Below are positions 1 through 6,454 of a stretch of 10,332 nt of DNA, piece after piece (the first letter of the stretch is position 1; each line of letters begins with the position of its first letter). The DNA is taken from positions 1 through 10,332 of the forward strand of contig CAMWQV010000032.1 of assembly GCA_947176425.1 (NCBI GenBank), in the 5' to 3' direction. The position numbers and the translations under genes were made by a program. This DNA is from an uncultured Clostridia bacterium. GTDB taxonomy: Bacteria; Bacillota; Clostridia; Oscillospirales; Oscillospiraceae. The notes under the pieces are model-generated. The model had not been told where the DNA came from. It saw only the letters and a program-made list of their open reading frames with translations, and made no database searches.

Positions 1-1
1 C

Positions 2-589
2 GCGACCACAGACTTTGAGTTTGTCTTCCCCTTCGGCTGGGGCGAGCTGTGGGGGGTGGCTTCCCGCACGAACTTTGACCTGACCGCCCATCAGAACACC
101 TCTGGCAAAGATCAGTCGTATTTTGACCAGGAGGCCAACGAACACTATATCCCCTATGTAATCGAACCGTCTTTGGGCGCGGACCGCGTTGTATTGGCAT
201 TTTTGGTTGACGCCTATGATGAAGAAGTCGTGGATACAGAGAAAAACGATGTCCGGACTGTCCTTCGCCTGCATCCGGCGCTGGCTCCGTTTAAGGCCGC
301 CGTCCTGCCCCTGAGCAAAAAACTCGGCGATAAAGCCCGTGAGATTCAGGCGGAACTGTCCAAAGAATGGATGGTCGATTATGACGACACCGGCTCCATC
401 GGCAAACGCTACCGCCGTCAGGACGAGATCGGAACGCCGTTCTGTGTTACCGTCGATTTCGAGACGGTTGGCGATGACAAAACCCCAGCAGACAACTGTG
501 TAACAATCCGTGAGCGCGACAGCATGAAGCAGGTAAGAGTCCCCATCAGCGAGCTGAAAGGCTGGCTGGCTGAGAAATTGGCGTATTGA
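2..589 (+). CDS. glyS: Glycyl-tRNA synthetase, C-terminal part (5' end outside window)
   Basis: This is the last 195 codons of the single-chain (alpha2) class II glycyl-tRNA synthetase, which charges tRNA-Gly with glycine in the cytoplasm. The open frame runs in from the left edge with no start. It begins inside the catalytic core, with a FVFPFGWGELWG-like stretch followed by SRTNFDLTAHQ. The class II motif 3 follows as SLGADRVVLAFL, the ATP-binding arginine segment. The rest is the anticodon-binding domain (LRLHPALAPFKAAVLPL onward), with its typical end after the TPFCVTVDFET strand and a short helix. The reading frame is intact to TGA and the end matches the family. The identification is firm. 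Promoter and any T-box leader would lie upstream of the window. Confidence 0.95.
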   Translation, partial: ATTDFEFVFPFGWGELWGVASRTNFDLTAHQNTSGKDQSYFDQEANEHYIPYVIEPSLGADRVVLAFLVDAYDEEVVDTEKNDVRTVLRLHPALAPFKAAVLPLSKKLGDKAREIQAELSKEWMVDYDDTGSIGKRYRRQDEIGTPFCVTVDFETVGDDKTPADNCVTIRERDSMKQVRVPISELKGWLAEKLAY

Positions 590-603
590 TGAACCGCTCC
601 ACA

Positions 604-858
604 ATGAAACAATATAAACTGCTTGGCCCGGACGGTAAAGAATATCTTTCCACAATACCGGGAACATTCGGCGGGAACCGCAAACTCAAAATCTATGGAC
701 GGCTTGACTGCCCCTCTGCGCTCTCAACCATTAGAAGATTTCCGGGCAGCTATGTATGAGCGATTTCGTGTATTTTTTACCGCGGAAACTGTCTGCGGAA
801 GCAGTACCGGGAATATCAGAGCGATCCTCAAAAGTATCGAGAAAAATTCGGTTTATAA
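604..858 (+). pseudogene. Decayed small Ada-type zinc-binding domain protein
   Basis: An ATG frame 15 nt after glyS encodes a start typical of small Ada metal-binding domain proteins: MKQYKLLGPDGKEYLS, then LKIYGRLDCPSAL. It stops at TGA 757-759 after GSYV. Family features continue beyond the stop. RVFF (from about 767) is in the +1 frame, and NCLRKQYREYQSDPQKYREK returns to the original frame at 787-849, ending at TAA 856-858. As I recall the family, an intact protein of about 85-95 residues would read RVFF, an Ala-rich helix, then AGYRPCxxC. Here the helix and the RPC cysteine are missing and the frame shifts, so part of the zinc site is gone. The Ada domain normally holds zinc through four cysteines. 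The role of stand-alone versions is not known to me. A weak ribosome binding site also fits decay. Confidence 0.7.
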
Positions 859-873
859 AATCAAGCGTACAGC

Positions 874-913
874 AAAGGCTCCCCTCACAGCAGAAGGGAG
901 CCTTTGTTTTCTT
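874..913 (+). terminator. Rho-independent terminator after glyS region
   Basis: A perfect 10-bp stem (AAAGGCTCCC at 874-883 with GGGAGCCTTT at 896-905) and a 12-nt loop are followed by GTTTTCTT. It closes transcription from glyS and the decayed gene. It directly abuts the stop codon of the convergent minus-strand gene. On the minus strand the T tract is poor, so it is mainly a plus-strand terminator. Confidence 0.85.
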
Positions 914-1820
914 ATTCATGTGTATCGCTGTCCACATACTTTGTACATCCGGCACTGAAAACCTGTTTCTTTTCTTCCTCTCTCGTAATTTCTTCCAGCA
1001 GGTCCGACATATAACTTTTCCGTTCGCTGACTTCATTTAACGACTGATGAAGCTTATACTTATACTCGCCATAACCTTTTTTCTCAAGTGCGTCCGCAAT
1101 CCGGCGCGCTCCTTCATCGAATACTTTTCCGACATTTTGAACATTTTTAAGTGCTTTATCTATCTCGGCATAGATATTATCTGCTGAAATATCGGTTTTC
1201 AGACCGGAAAGCTCTTGTCCGGCAAATGGATTCTTACCATACGCTGCTTCGAGAGCGCTGTTGATTCCTGAATAGGAAGCTGTCATGTCTTCTGCACCTA
1301 AATGGATTCTGTTCAGAAATTCAATGCCCTTCTGTACATATGCTTCACGCTGCATTTGTGCGGCGGCAAGCAATTCCTTTGCCTGGTCCATGGTCATATC
1401 CGTTAAACCGGATTTTCTGTCTACAATATCCTGATAACTTTGGATCAATTCATCAAACGACGCTAATTGATCTCGAAATTCTGTCAATTCTTTCTCCTGC
1501 CATTTAGCCGCACGCCCCATAAACTTACACATTTCCAGGTGCATTTCCAGCACTTCCGCATCCAGTTCCTCCAAATTGCTGTTTGTTTCCGTCAGCTGTT
1601 CCATCCGGATATCGAACGTTTTGATTTGGGATTCCAGCGCTTCTGCACGCTCAAATCTGTCTGTCATCCGGTTCGCAATCTCGTTCAGCAGGCTGCTCTC
1701 TTTGTCTTTCGCGGCCCGCTGCAAAAATGACTGCTGCCGAAATACATTGACTGCCTGAGAATTGTTGCTATAACTGGTGCGTTTCTGCTCTGCCTGCGCG
1801 GTAACTGCTGTTATATTCAT
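912..1820 (-). CDS. Helical coiled-coil protein of unknown function
   Basis: This is a 302-residue soluble protein with no family I recognise. It starts at ATG with a good ribosome binding site (GGAAGGAA about 6 nt upstream). It has no signal peptide or membrane segment. Residues about 30-140 are almost continuous charged helix with heptad-like spacing, for example LESQIKTFDIRMEQL and LEELDAEVLEMHLEM. A short Gly/Ser/Asn-rich break (about 185-215) and a second helical segment rich in Lys and Glu follow. Only two cysteines are present, one near 98 and one near the C-terminus. Base composition is visibly more AT-rich than in glyS or mutY, which may mean separate acquisition. It lies 32 nt after the bactofilin gene on the same strand, and a hairpin sits between them. 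A structural or scaffold role is possible but not shown. Confidence 0.75.
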   Translation of the reverse strand: MNITAVTAQAEQKRTSYSNNSQAVNVFRQQSFLQRAAKDKESSLLNEIANRMTDRFERAEALESQIKTFDIRMEQLTETNSNLEELDAEVLEMHLEMCKFMGRAAKWQEKELTEFRDQLASFDELIQSYQDIVDRKSGLTDMTMDQAKELLAAAQMQREAYVQKGIEFLNRIHLGAEDMTASYSGINSALEAAYGKNPFAGQELSGLKTDISADNIYAEIDKALKNVQNVGKVFDEGARRIADALEKKGYGEYKYKLHQSLNEVSERKSYMSDLLEEITREEEKKQVFSAGCTKYVDSDTHE

Positions 1821-1842
1821 ATCCAGTTCCTTCCGAGCATAT

Positions 1843-1866
1843 AAAAACCGCGTTATTTTTTGCGGT
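1843..1866 (-). terminator. Hairpin overlapping the bactofilin stop codon
   Basis: On the minus strand ACCGC (1862-1866) pairs with GCGGT (1847-1851) across a 10-nt A-rich loop that contains the bactofilin TAA. TTTT follows immediately, so this looks like a short-stem intrinsic terminator or attenuator. It leaves no obvious promoter for the downstream coiled-coil gene, so it probably acts only partially. The stem is just 5 bp. Confidence 0.5.
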
Positions 1867-2377
1867 CCCTATGTTCTTTATGGTCTCCGGACCCTTCGGC
1901 CTTATAATTAGGACCGAATTCGAGGTCTTCTTCCGGCTTCCGGTGTTTGGCGACAGTACGTGCGTCCACCTCATTGACCATATTGCTGCGTCCATTGAGA
2001 CGGCCTCCGTCATGTACGATGAGGGAAATGGTAGTGACATCGCCCTCCAAGCTTCCCGTCTTTTCCAGACACATATGTTCACGAGCGACACAGTTGCCCT
2101 TAATGCTCCCGGCCACTTGGATGACATTCGCCGTAACGGGACCCTCAATACTTCCTGTAGTCGTGACGATCACCGCGCCATTGAGAACAATCTCTCCCTT
2201 CACAACGCCTTCCACCTGGATCACACCTTCTCCTTCCAATTTCCCGGATACGGTCAGACCGGAAGCGATCACGGTGCTGGTCAGCGGGGTCGGCAGATTT
2301 GGAATCTCCTCTACTTCCTGCGGCGCCACAGGCGTCGCTTCCACTTCGACCTCCTTGGGTTTGCTGAAAAAGCCCAT
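1853..2377 (-). CDS. Bactofilin (polymer-forming cytoskeletal protein)
   Basis: This 174-residue bactofilin belongs to a family that polymerises without nucleotide into filaments at the inner membrane and often positions cell-wall enzymes. The middle (about 33-135) shows the repeating short beta strands and glycine turns of the right-handed beta-helix: VIASGLTVSGKLEGEGVI, VEGVVKGEI, GSIEGPVTA, AGSIKGN, GSLEGDV, then DGGRLNG. The N-terminus (MGFFSKPKEVEV) and the charged C-terminal tail (KPEEDLEF to DRKK) are the flexible ends expected of the family. The start is ATG with AAAGGAGAG about 8 nt upstream. The membrane-anchored muralytic gene lies 102 nt upstream on the same strand, consistent with the frequent pairing of bactofilins with peptidoglycan hydrolases. 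The bactofilin call is firm, the partnership inferred. Confidence 0.9.
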   Translation of the reverse strand: MGFFSKPKEVEVEATPVAPQEVEEIPNLPTPLTSTVIASGLTVSGKLEGEGVIQVEGVVKGEIVLNGAVIVTTTGSIEGPVTANVIQVAGSIKGNCVAREHMCLEKTGSLEGDVTTISLIVHDGGRLNGRSNMVNEVDARTVAKHRKPEEDLEFGPNYKAEGSGDHKEHRDRKK

Positions 2378-2479
2378 TATATTACTCTCCTTTACTTATA
2401 ATACTGAAAAAATGACAATATTCTGTAAACTGCGCTCTGATCCCTGGGGGACCGGACACGCAGGACAGAACGGCGTATC

Positions 2480-3337
2480 TCAGGCCGACAGGACCGGATA
2501 AAAGGCCTCGTATGCCTCGCGGCGCGACTGCCAGTTCCGGCCTCCTACCAGCCGGGACACCTCGTCCGTATGCGCCACGCCCGGCGGTCCCGAAAGCGCA
2601 CGTTTGATTCCGGTGATATGCCAGTAGTACCCCGCGCTCTCCCACGCAAACGCCTCCGCGATATAGTCCGCGCCGGTAAAAACAGAACTTTTGGGGTCAT
2701 AGACGATGCGGGAATATCTGGAAATATCCACACCCAGGTCCTCTGCCATGCGGAGCGTACTGTAATAGGTTTCCTTGACCTCCTCCTGTGTGTAGCAGGT
2801 AGGATTGCGATAGGGGATCGAGGCCATTTCCGGGACGCATTTTTTAATCATCCAAACAGCAAACGCCATTTGTCCGTATTCAAAGGTCAGGTGCAGATAA
2901 CCGGCGCCTCTGGTTCCGGTGGTATAGCCGTATCTGCGGAAATATTCTTCATCTCCCAGTTCGGTCAGCCAGCGTCCGGCAGCCGTTTCCACCGCGGCCT
3001 GCGCTAAAAACTGGCTGATCTCCTCCGGCGTCCGAATCTCGTATTCCCGCAGAACCCGGTTTAATTCAGACAGGGACGCGTCGTCATAGACCCACTGCAC
3101 CTCGCCCATAACGCTGTCCAAATACGTCATCCGGCCCAGCTGTTCCGCCGTGACCAGCTGTTCGGGGGGGGCGTCCTCCGAGGTAACGGAACGAGAGATT
3201 TTTTTCTCTGCCGCAGCCGGTTCACGGCCCCAGATCAGGACCGCGGCTGCCAGGAAAACAAACAGAGGGATCAGCAAAATGAAGGGCCTGAACTGTTCAG
3301 GAATCATCGGTCCCGATTTTTTCATATGCCGTTCCAT
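2480..3337 (-). CDS. Membrane-anchored GH19-type (chitinase-like) muralytic enzyme
   Basis: A 285-residue protein. The N-terminus has a short basic segment and one membrane helix (about 18-37, FILLIPLFVFLAAAVLIW) without a signal peptidase site I can defend, so it is probably a signal anchor. A linker (40-65) leads to an extracytoplasmic domain resembling GH19-like lysozymes. AQAAVETAAGRW (112-123) carries the candidate catalytic Glu117 in the place of the HE(S/T)G motif. GDEEYFRRYGY (128-138) and RGAGYLHLTFEYGQMAF (143-159) match the G-R-G-x-I-Q-L-T segment. AEAFAWESAGYY and VSRLVGGRNWQSRREAYEAF (260-279) match the usual end. The LAQ/HLTF variants are divergent and the second catalytic acid is uncertain (Glu130 or Glu131). 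Start is ATG with GAGG 8 nt upstream; a second ATG lies four codons in. Cleavage of peptidoglycan glycan strands is the likely activity. Confidence 0.75.
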   Translation of the reverse strand: MERHMKKSGPMIPEQFRPFILLIPLFVFLAAAVLIWGREPAAAEKKISRSVTSEDAPPEQLVTAEQLGRMTYLDSVMGEVQWVYDDASLSELNRVLREYEIRTPEEISQFLAQAAVETAAGRWLTELGDEEYFRRYGYTTGTRGAGYLHLTFEYGQMAFAVWMIKKCVPEMASIPYRNPTCYTQEEVKETYYSTLRMAEDLGVDISRYSRIVYDPKSSVFTGADYIAEAFAWESAGYYWHITGIKRALSGPPGVAHTDEVSRLVGGRNWQSRREAYEAFYPVLSA

Positions 3338-3526
3338 CTTAAACGCCTCGCTTCCGCAGGTACATAAAACGCTGTCCCCTGCACTTTTTACTGGAAAATT
3401 TAGGTTATTGCGCTGTTATTACGGAAATATTGTACCTTCTTATTCCTTTTGCCATACCATTTATTTTATCGGCAGGACTAAAGTAAAAGTTTAGGTATTC
3501 TCCGGGAATTCTTTCTGATTCCGGCT

Positions 3527-4180
3527 CTATTTTCTGCTGTCCGGCTTTTTCTTTTTCTGAGGTTTGTCCATGGTGGCGATTTGAGAAAAAGGCACATTTT
3601 CGCCGATTCCCATCAAAGCCCAGTCCTCCTCGCTTTCCGGGTAATATACGGGAATCCCACTGTTTTTTGCGCTGAGGTCGCGGACTGCCCAATCCAACGA
3701 GTTGCGGTCGCTTTGATAGGCGTCCAGAAGCTGCGAGTCAACAATCTCACCGTTTTTGACCTCCGCGAGACAATAACAGCGGCAGGTACGGGTCGCGGCG
3801 ATATAATGCTCTCCATACGGCCCCAGCAGAACGCTCTGCGGACAGGCGGTCAGGCCGTGGAAGCGTTTCAGACGGCCTCCCATCGCCTGATAAATAAAAT
3901 CCTTCAGGGCTGTAGACTCAATAAAAGTGATATCCTCCGGCATCGCCAGCAGCACCCGAAACCTCCCGCGTCCTATCGCTCTGCGCAGTTCCTTGCTATA
4001 ATGGACGGGGTCTTCCCACAGACAATGGAATTTCGGCACATAGGGAATCTTCTGATTCTTCTCCTGCAAAAACGGGATGCCTTTTTCCTCTTCCCGCTTT
4101 CGGTTCCATATTTGCAGCGCTTCCATGCCTACCCAGATCAAAAGGTCCGTCCGTTCCAGTCCGCTGCCTTTCGCCCCCAT
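3527..4180 (-). CDS. Unknown protein, possible degenerate actin-fold (MreB/PilM-like) protein
   Basis: A 217-residue protein that is not assigned to a family with confidence. It has no signal peptide or membrane helix, and the last 12 residues are very basic (KPQKKKKPDSRK). Residues 63-155 resemble in order the central part of MreB-type actins. KELRRAIGRGRFRVLLAMP (63-81) looks like the MreB segment before a VPSGIT motif. EDITFIESTALKDFIYQA (82-99) looks like the helix after it. YIAATRTCRCYCLAEVKNGE (126-145) sits where actins carry the DIGGGTT phosphate-2 loop. The first phosphate loop is absent and the glycines of the second are lost, so nucleotide binding is unlikely. Three close cysteines (133, 135, 137) occupy that place. 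The start is ATG with AAGGAG 10 nt upstream, behind a near-consensus promoter. The similarity is by eye only. Confidence 0.55.
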   Translation of the reverse strand: MGAKGSGLERTDLLIWVGMEALQIWNRKREEEKGIPFLQEKNQKIPYVPKFHCLWEDPVHYSKELRRAIGRGRFRVLLAMPEDITFIESTALKDFIYQAMGGRLKRFHGLTACPQSVLLGPYGEHYIAATRTCRCYCLAEVKNGEIVDSQLLDAYQSDRNSLDWAVRDLSAKNSGIPVYYPESEEDWALMGIGENVPFSQIATMDKPQKKKKPDSRK

Positions 4181-4214
4181 AACAACACCGCTCCTTGTTT
4201 AGCTTGGTAAAGTT

Positions 4215-4243
4215 ATTATAACACATGGAGAAAGTTCTGCCAA
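4215..4243 (-). promoter_or_regulatory. Vegetative promoter of the actin-like gene
   Basis: On the minus strand TTGGCA (4238-4243) and a perfect TATAAT (4215-4220) are 17 nt apart, a textbook sigma-A promoter. It lies about 35 nt before the ATG at 4180. It may also feed the genes that follow on the minus strand, since I see no strong terminator between 3527 and 3338. Confidence 0.85.
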
Positions 4244-4332
4244 GAGTATTTCGTCATATTTTCCTGAACGGTGGTATATTCAACGCTTCTGCGCCATAAA
4301 TTGGATGCAAATTATTGGAGGGAGCCGCCTGG

Positions 4333-4350
4333 TGTCCGGATTTCCGGACA
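4333..4350. promoter_or_regulatory. Perfect 18-bp palindromic operator candidate
   Basis: TGTCCGGATTTCCGGACA has two perfect 8-bp arms around TT. It occupies the -35 region of the promoter for the small membrane protein. A dimeric helix-turn-helix repressor, or an activator replacing the missing -35 box, could bind here. No T tract follows, so it is not a terminator. Confidence 0.6.
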
Positions 4351-4357
4351 GCTGTTC

Positions 4358-4366
4358 TGCTATACT
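4358..4366 (+). promoter_or_regulatory. Extended -10 promoter of the small membrane protein
   Basis: TGC followed by TATACT forms an extended -10 element 29 nt before the ATG at 4395. No good -35 hexamer stands 17 nt upstream (GGATTT), and the palindrome at 4333-4350 covers that place. Predicted transcription start is about 4373. Confidence 0.6.
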
Positions 4367-4394
4367 GCGGGCAGAAGAAAGTGAGGGGCCGCTT

Positions 4395-4691
4395 ATGAAC
4401 CGAATACGCTTTAGGAATTTGCTGTATACGGTACTCGCGCTGTGGTGCCAGTATCTGTCCCTTGCGGCGCTGGTGGTATACGCGCTTCTGCGCCTGCTGC
4501 TGACGCCTGACGTGCCGCTGGGACATTACAGCGGGATTTTGGAACTGCTCTGGCCTGTTTCGTATGTGCTGCTGCTGACCAGCTATATCGCGGATCATGT
4601 TCTGTGGCAGGGAGGAGAGGAAGAAGAATCAGAGGATAGTGAATCGGAAGAAGAGAAAACCCCTGCACCGTCTCCCATGTCATCCAGCTGA
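4395..4691 (+). CDS. Small two-helix membrane protein with acidic tail, unknown function
   Basis: A 98-residue protein with a short basic start (MNRIRFRN) and two predicted membrane helices, about 9-36 (VLALWCQYLSLAALVVYALL) and 47-67 (ILELLWPVSYVLLLTSYIA). A strongly acidic, Ser/Pro-rich tail (74-98, EEEESEDSESEEE then TPAPSP) follows. The positive-inside rule puts both termini in the cytoplasm. I recognise no family. The ATG at 4395 is chosen because GAGGGG stands about 7 nt before it. The frame stays open upstream to an ATG at 4305, but that would put the promoter and palindrome inside the gene. Its own regulated promoter and a terminator make it a monocistronic unit. The acidic tail could bind cations or a protein partner; this is speculation. 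Confidence 0.75.
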   Translation: MNRIRFRNLLYTVLALWCQYLSLAALVVYALLRLLLTPDVPLGHYSGILELLWPVSYVLLLTSYIADHVLWQGGEEEESEDSESEEEKTPAPSPMSSS

Positions 4692-4702
4692 CCGCACGCA
4701 GA

Positions 4703-4745
4703 GAAAAAACGACCCTATCCTAACGATAGAGCCGTTTTTCTTTTA
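4703..4745. terminator. Bidirectional terminator between convergent genes
   Basis: The outer stem is AAAAACG (4705-4711) with CGTTTTT (4733-4739). The inner stem is CTATC (4715-4719) with GATAG (4725-4729), separated from the outer by a 3-nt internal loop on each side. CTTTT follows on the plus strand, and a T run ends the stem on the minus strand. It serves the membrane protein gene and the AraC-type gene, which converge here. Confidence 0.8.
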
Positions 4746-4747
4746 TC

Positions 4748-5692
4748 CTATGCAAAAGTTGGCTGCTGGTCCTTTTTCCTAATTGGAAGCCAAAACTTAT
4801 ATTCCGGTAAAATCCTTTCGGGATGCTCGGAAGTAAACCACTGCTTCTGAAAAATATGCTCCTCCATATAGGTACGGCTGTCAAAGTCCATTTCATAGCC
4901 ACCCATATTGACCATACATTCATAGACCATATGAGAAGATTTTTTCATGGAAAGGCCAATATCAATGGTTCCGTCATCAAAATACTCATTCAGCGCCACA
5001 TCCCCCACAAGAAAAACCCCTTTCGGCGCATCAATAACCTCAGCTCCCAAAAAAGTATTCTCAGCCCCTTCGCCGCTGTGCAAAAGCATCATAGCACAGT
5101 ATGGATGTGCTGCTTCTTCGGGTCCATCCGGATGGTGTCCGCTTGGAGCATATCCAATATATCTCCTTGCCTCAAAGTCCTTCAAATTCTTTACTGCCCA
5201 TTCCCGCATTAAATTCCACGCCTGCGTCTCCGGCTCCCGGCAGTCCGCATAAAATGCCGCTGCCCGGCAATGGTTCAGTTCTTCCATACGAATTAGAGTT
5301 CTTTCTCCCAACATAGTATTGCCCTCTTGTATGCTTATTTTTATCCGGATTGGCAGGCATTCTCTTGTTTGACCGCCTTTTCTGGCTTCGGAAGGCGTTA
5401 TACCGTGAAAGGCTCGAAATGCCCTTGTAAACGCCTCCGGTGAATCATATCCGTATTTTGCCGCTGCATCAATGACTTTCATTCCGGTCCTTTTTATATC
5501 CGCGGCAGCCAGAGTCATTTTGCGGCAGCGCACATATTCACCTATGGTCATGTCGGTTATAAAGGCAAACATGCGCTGGAACCTTGTCAAAGAAGAACAG
5601 GAGATTCGGGCCGCCGTATGATAATCCACCGTTCCCGCAAGATTTTCTTCAATGTAGGCAAGTGCCTCGTTCATTTTTTCCAGCCATTCCAT
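4748..5692 (-). CDS. AraC-family regulator with C-terminal GyrI-like effector domain
   Basis: This 314-residue transcription factor carries two AraC helix-turn-helix motifs in residues 1-107. The first is around AARISCSSLTRFQRMFAFI. The second is VIDAAAKYGYDSPEAFTRAF followed by FHGITPSEAR, the family signature. Residues about 130-310 form a GyrI-like (SoxS/Rob/BmrR type) small-molecule binding domain, seen in LIRMEELNHCRAAAFYA, the MREWA helix, and the C-terminal RTYMEEHIF and LPEYKFWLPIRK. Such proteins usually switch on efflux or detoxification genes when a lipophilic or cationic compound binds. The ATG at 5692 is preferred: AGAGGTG lies 7 nt upstream and the protein then starts at the AraC domain. 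A TTG 16 codons earlier with AAGGA is possible. It lies 69 nt after the Crp/Fnr gene, so partial cotranscription is likely. The regulated gene is not evident. Confidence 0.9.
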   Translation of the reverse strand: MEWLEKMNEALAYIEENLAGTVDYHTAARISCSSLTRFQRMFAFITDMTIGEYVRCRKMTLAAADIKRTGMKVIDAAAKYGYDSPEAFTRAFRAFHGITPSEARKGGQTRECLPIRIKISIQEGNTMLGERTLIRMEELNHCRAAAFYADCREPETQAWNLMREWAVKNLKDFEARRYIGYAPSGHHPDGPEEAAHPYCAMMLLHSGEGAENTFLGAEVIDAPKGVFLVGDVALNEYFDDGTIDIGLSMKKSSHMVYECMVNMGGYEMDFDSRTYMEEHIFQKQWFTSEHPERILPEYKFWLPIRKKDQQPTFA

Positions 5693-5761
5693 AGCTCTGC
5701 ACCTCTTTCCAACCATCAGCATAACACAATCTGCTTTCAAATTCCTTGCAAAAAAAGTACA

Positions 5762-6439
5762 TCACTGCAATGGCAGCGGGATTTTCAGTATAAAATGGTT
5801 CCTGTTGAACTCCAGCAATCCCTCATCACGCATTCTGCACAATTCATTGGACATCGCGCTGCGGTCAACGGACAAAAATGCCGCGAGCTGCTGCCGGTTG
5901 AATGGGATTGCAAAGGAACAGCAGCCGTTTTTTTGGGCTTCATCCGAAAGATAGGAGAGGAGCTTTTCTCTTGTTGACCGCTTTGTAATATGTTCAAGTT
6001 TCTGAATCAGACTCCTGTTTTTTGAGGAAATCGTATAAAACAGATTTTTCACAAGCAATGAATGAAACCGGCAGGCCGATGGGCAGACCGTAAGAATTTT
6101 ATCGATATCGAAGAAAAACACCATACTGTTCTCGATCACAACAACATCATTCAGCAGCGGGCCGCTGTTTGGGGCGGCATATGCTTCTCCAAACATTTCC
6201 CCCGGTTTAATCTCATCTAAAATGTTGAGATTCCCCAAGTAATCATCTTTTTGTATATGGAGCCTTCCGCTGACCAAAACCGTTATATTTTTCAGATATT
6301 CCCCCTGCCGGAATACATATTCGCCTTTTTGATACTTCTGTGAGACTGCCCCTAAACAGCCGATCATTGCGGCTGTTTCTTCCTCACTGACCCCGTTAAA
6401 CAGCTGGGATTTTTTCAGAATTGGAACATACTGTTTCAC
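5762..6439 (-). CDS. Crp/Fnr-family transcriptional regulator (HcpR-like context)
   Basis: 225 residues. An N-terminal cyclic-nucleotide-type beta-barrel (about 20-115) shows KYQKGEYVFRQGEYLKNI, VLVSGRLHI and EIKPGEMFGEAYA. A long dimer helix (about 120-150) leads to a winged helix-turn-helix (about 153-220), with IPFNRQQLAAFLSVDRSAMS as helix-turn-helix and FNRNHFIL as wing. The N-terminal four-cysteine cluster of classical FNR is absent. Cysteines present include Cys119, Cys123 and the Cys173-Cys174 pair. A heme, redox or small-molecule effector is therefore more likely than an FNR-type cluster. The start codon is GTG with AGAGGG about 4 nt before it. It is divergent from the ferredoxin/Hcp-like operon, the arrangement known for HcpR-type nitrosative-stress regulators. 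It has a strong promoter with a palindrome just downstream of the transcription start, suggesting autorepression. Confidence 0.92.
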   Translation of the reverse strand: MKQYVPILKKSQLFNGVSEEETAAMIGCLGAVSQKYQKGEYVFRQGEYLKNITVLVSGRLHIQKDDYLGNLNILDEIKPGEMFGEAYAAPNSGPLLNDVVVIENSMVFFFDIDKILTVCPSACRFHSLLVKNLFYTISSKNRSLIQKLEHITKRSTREKLLSYLSDEAQKNGCCSFAIPFNRQQLAAFLSVDRSAMSNELCRMRDEGLLEFNRNHFILKIPLPLQ

Positions 6440-6454
6440 ATAACCCTCTTTTCC

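Noticed and set aside
623..958. 111-codon plus-strand frame, and an overlapping 94-codon frame from 756
   Set aside because: They cross the decayed Ada-type gene in shifted frames and run through the terminator hairpin. The only family-like residues (RVFF) are better explained by the frameshifted pseudogene.
2391..2427. Possible minus-strand promoter before bactofilin (TTTACA, 20-nt spacer, TATTAT)
   Set aside because: The spacer is too long and the alternatives with 17 nt have no -35 match, so I could not defend a separate promoter.
1871..2501. Two long plus-strand frames (176 and 184 codons) antisense to the bactofilin gene
   Set aside because: They mirror the bactofilin reading frame, show no family features and have no ribosome binding site. 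The minus-strand protein is unmistakable.
3501..3523. Inverted repeat CCGGGAATT...GATTCCGG after the actin-like gene
   Set aside because: The stem has a bulge and neither strand has a T tract after it, so it is not a credible terminator.
3581..4210. 209-codon plus-strand frame opposite the actin-like gene
   Set aside because: It has no promoter or ribosome binding site, its composition is typical of an antisense frame, and the minus strand has both signals at the proper place.
5690..5740. TTG start at 5740 for the AraC-type gene
   Set aside because: It adds 16 residues with no family similarity. The ATG at 5692 has a better ribosome binding site and begins at the AraC domain.
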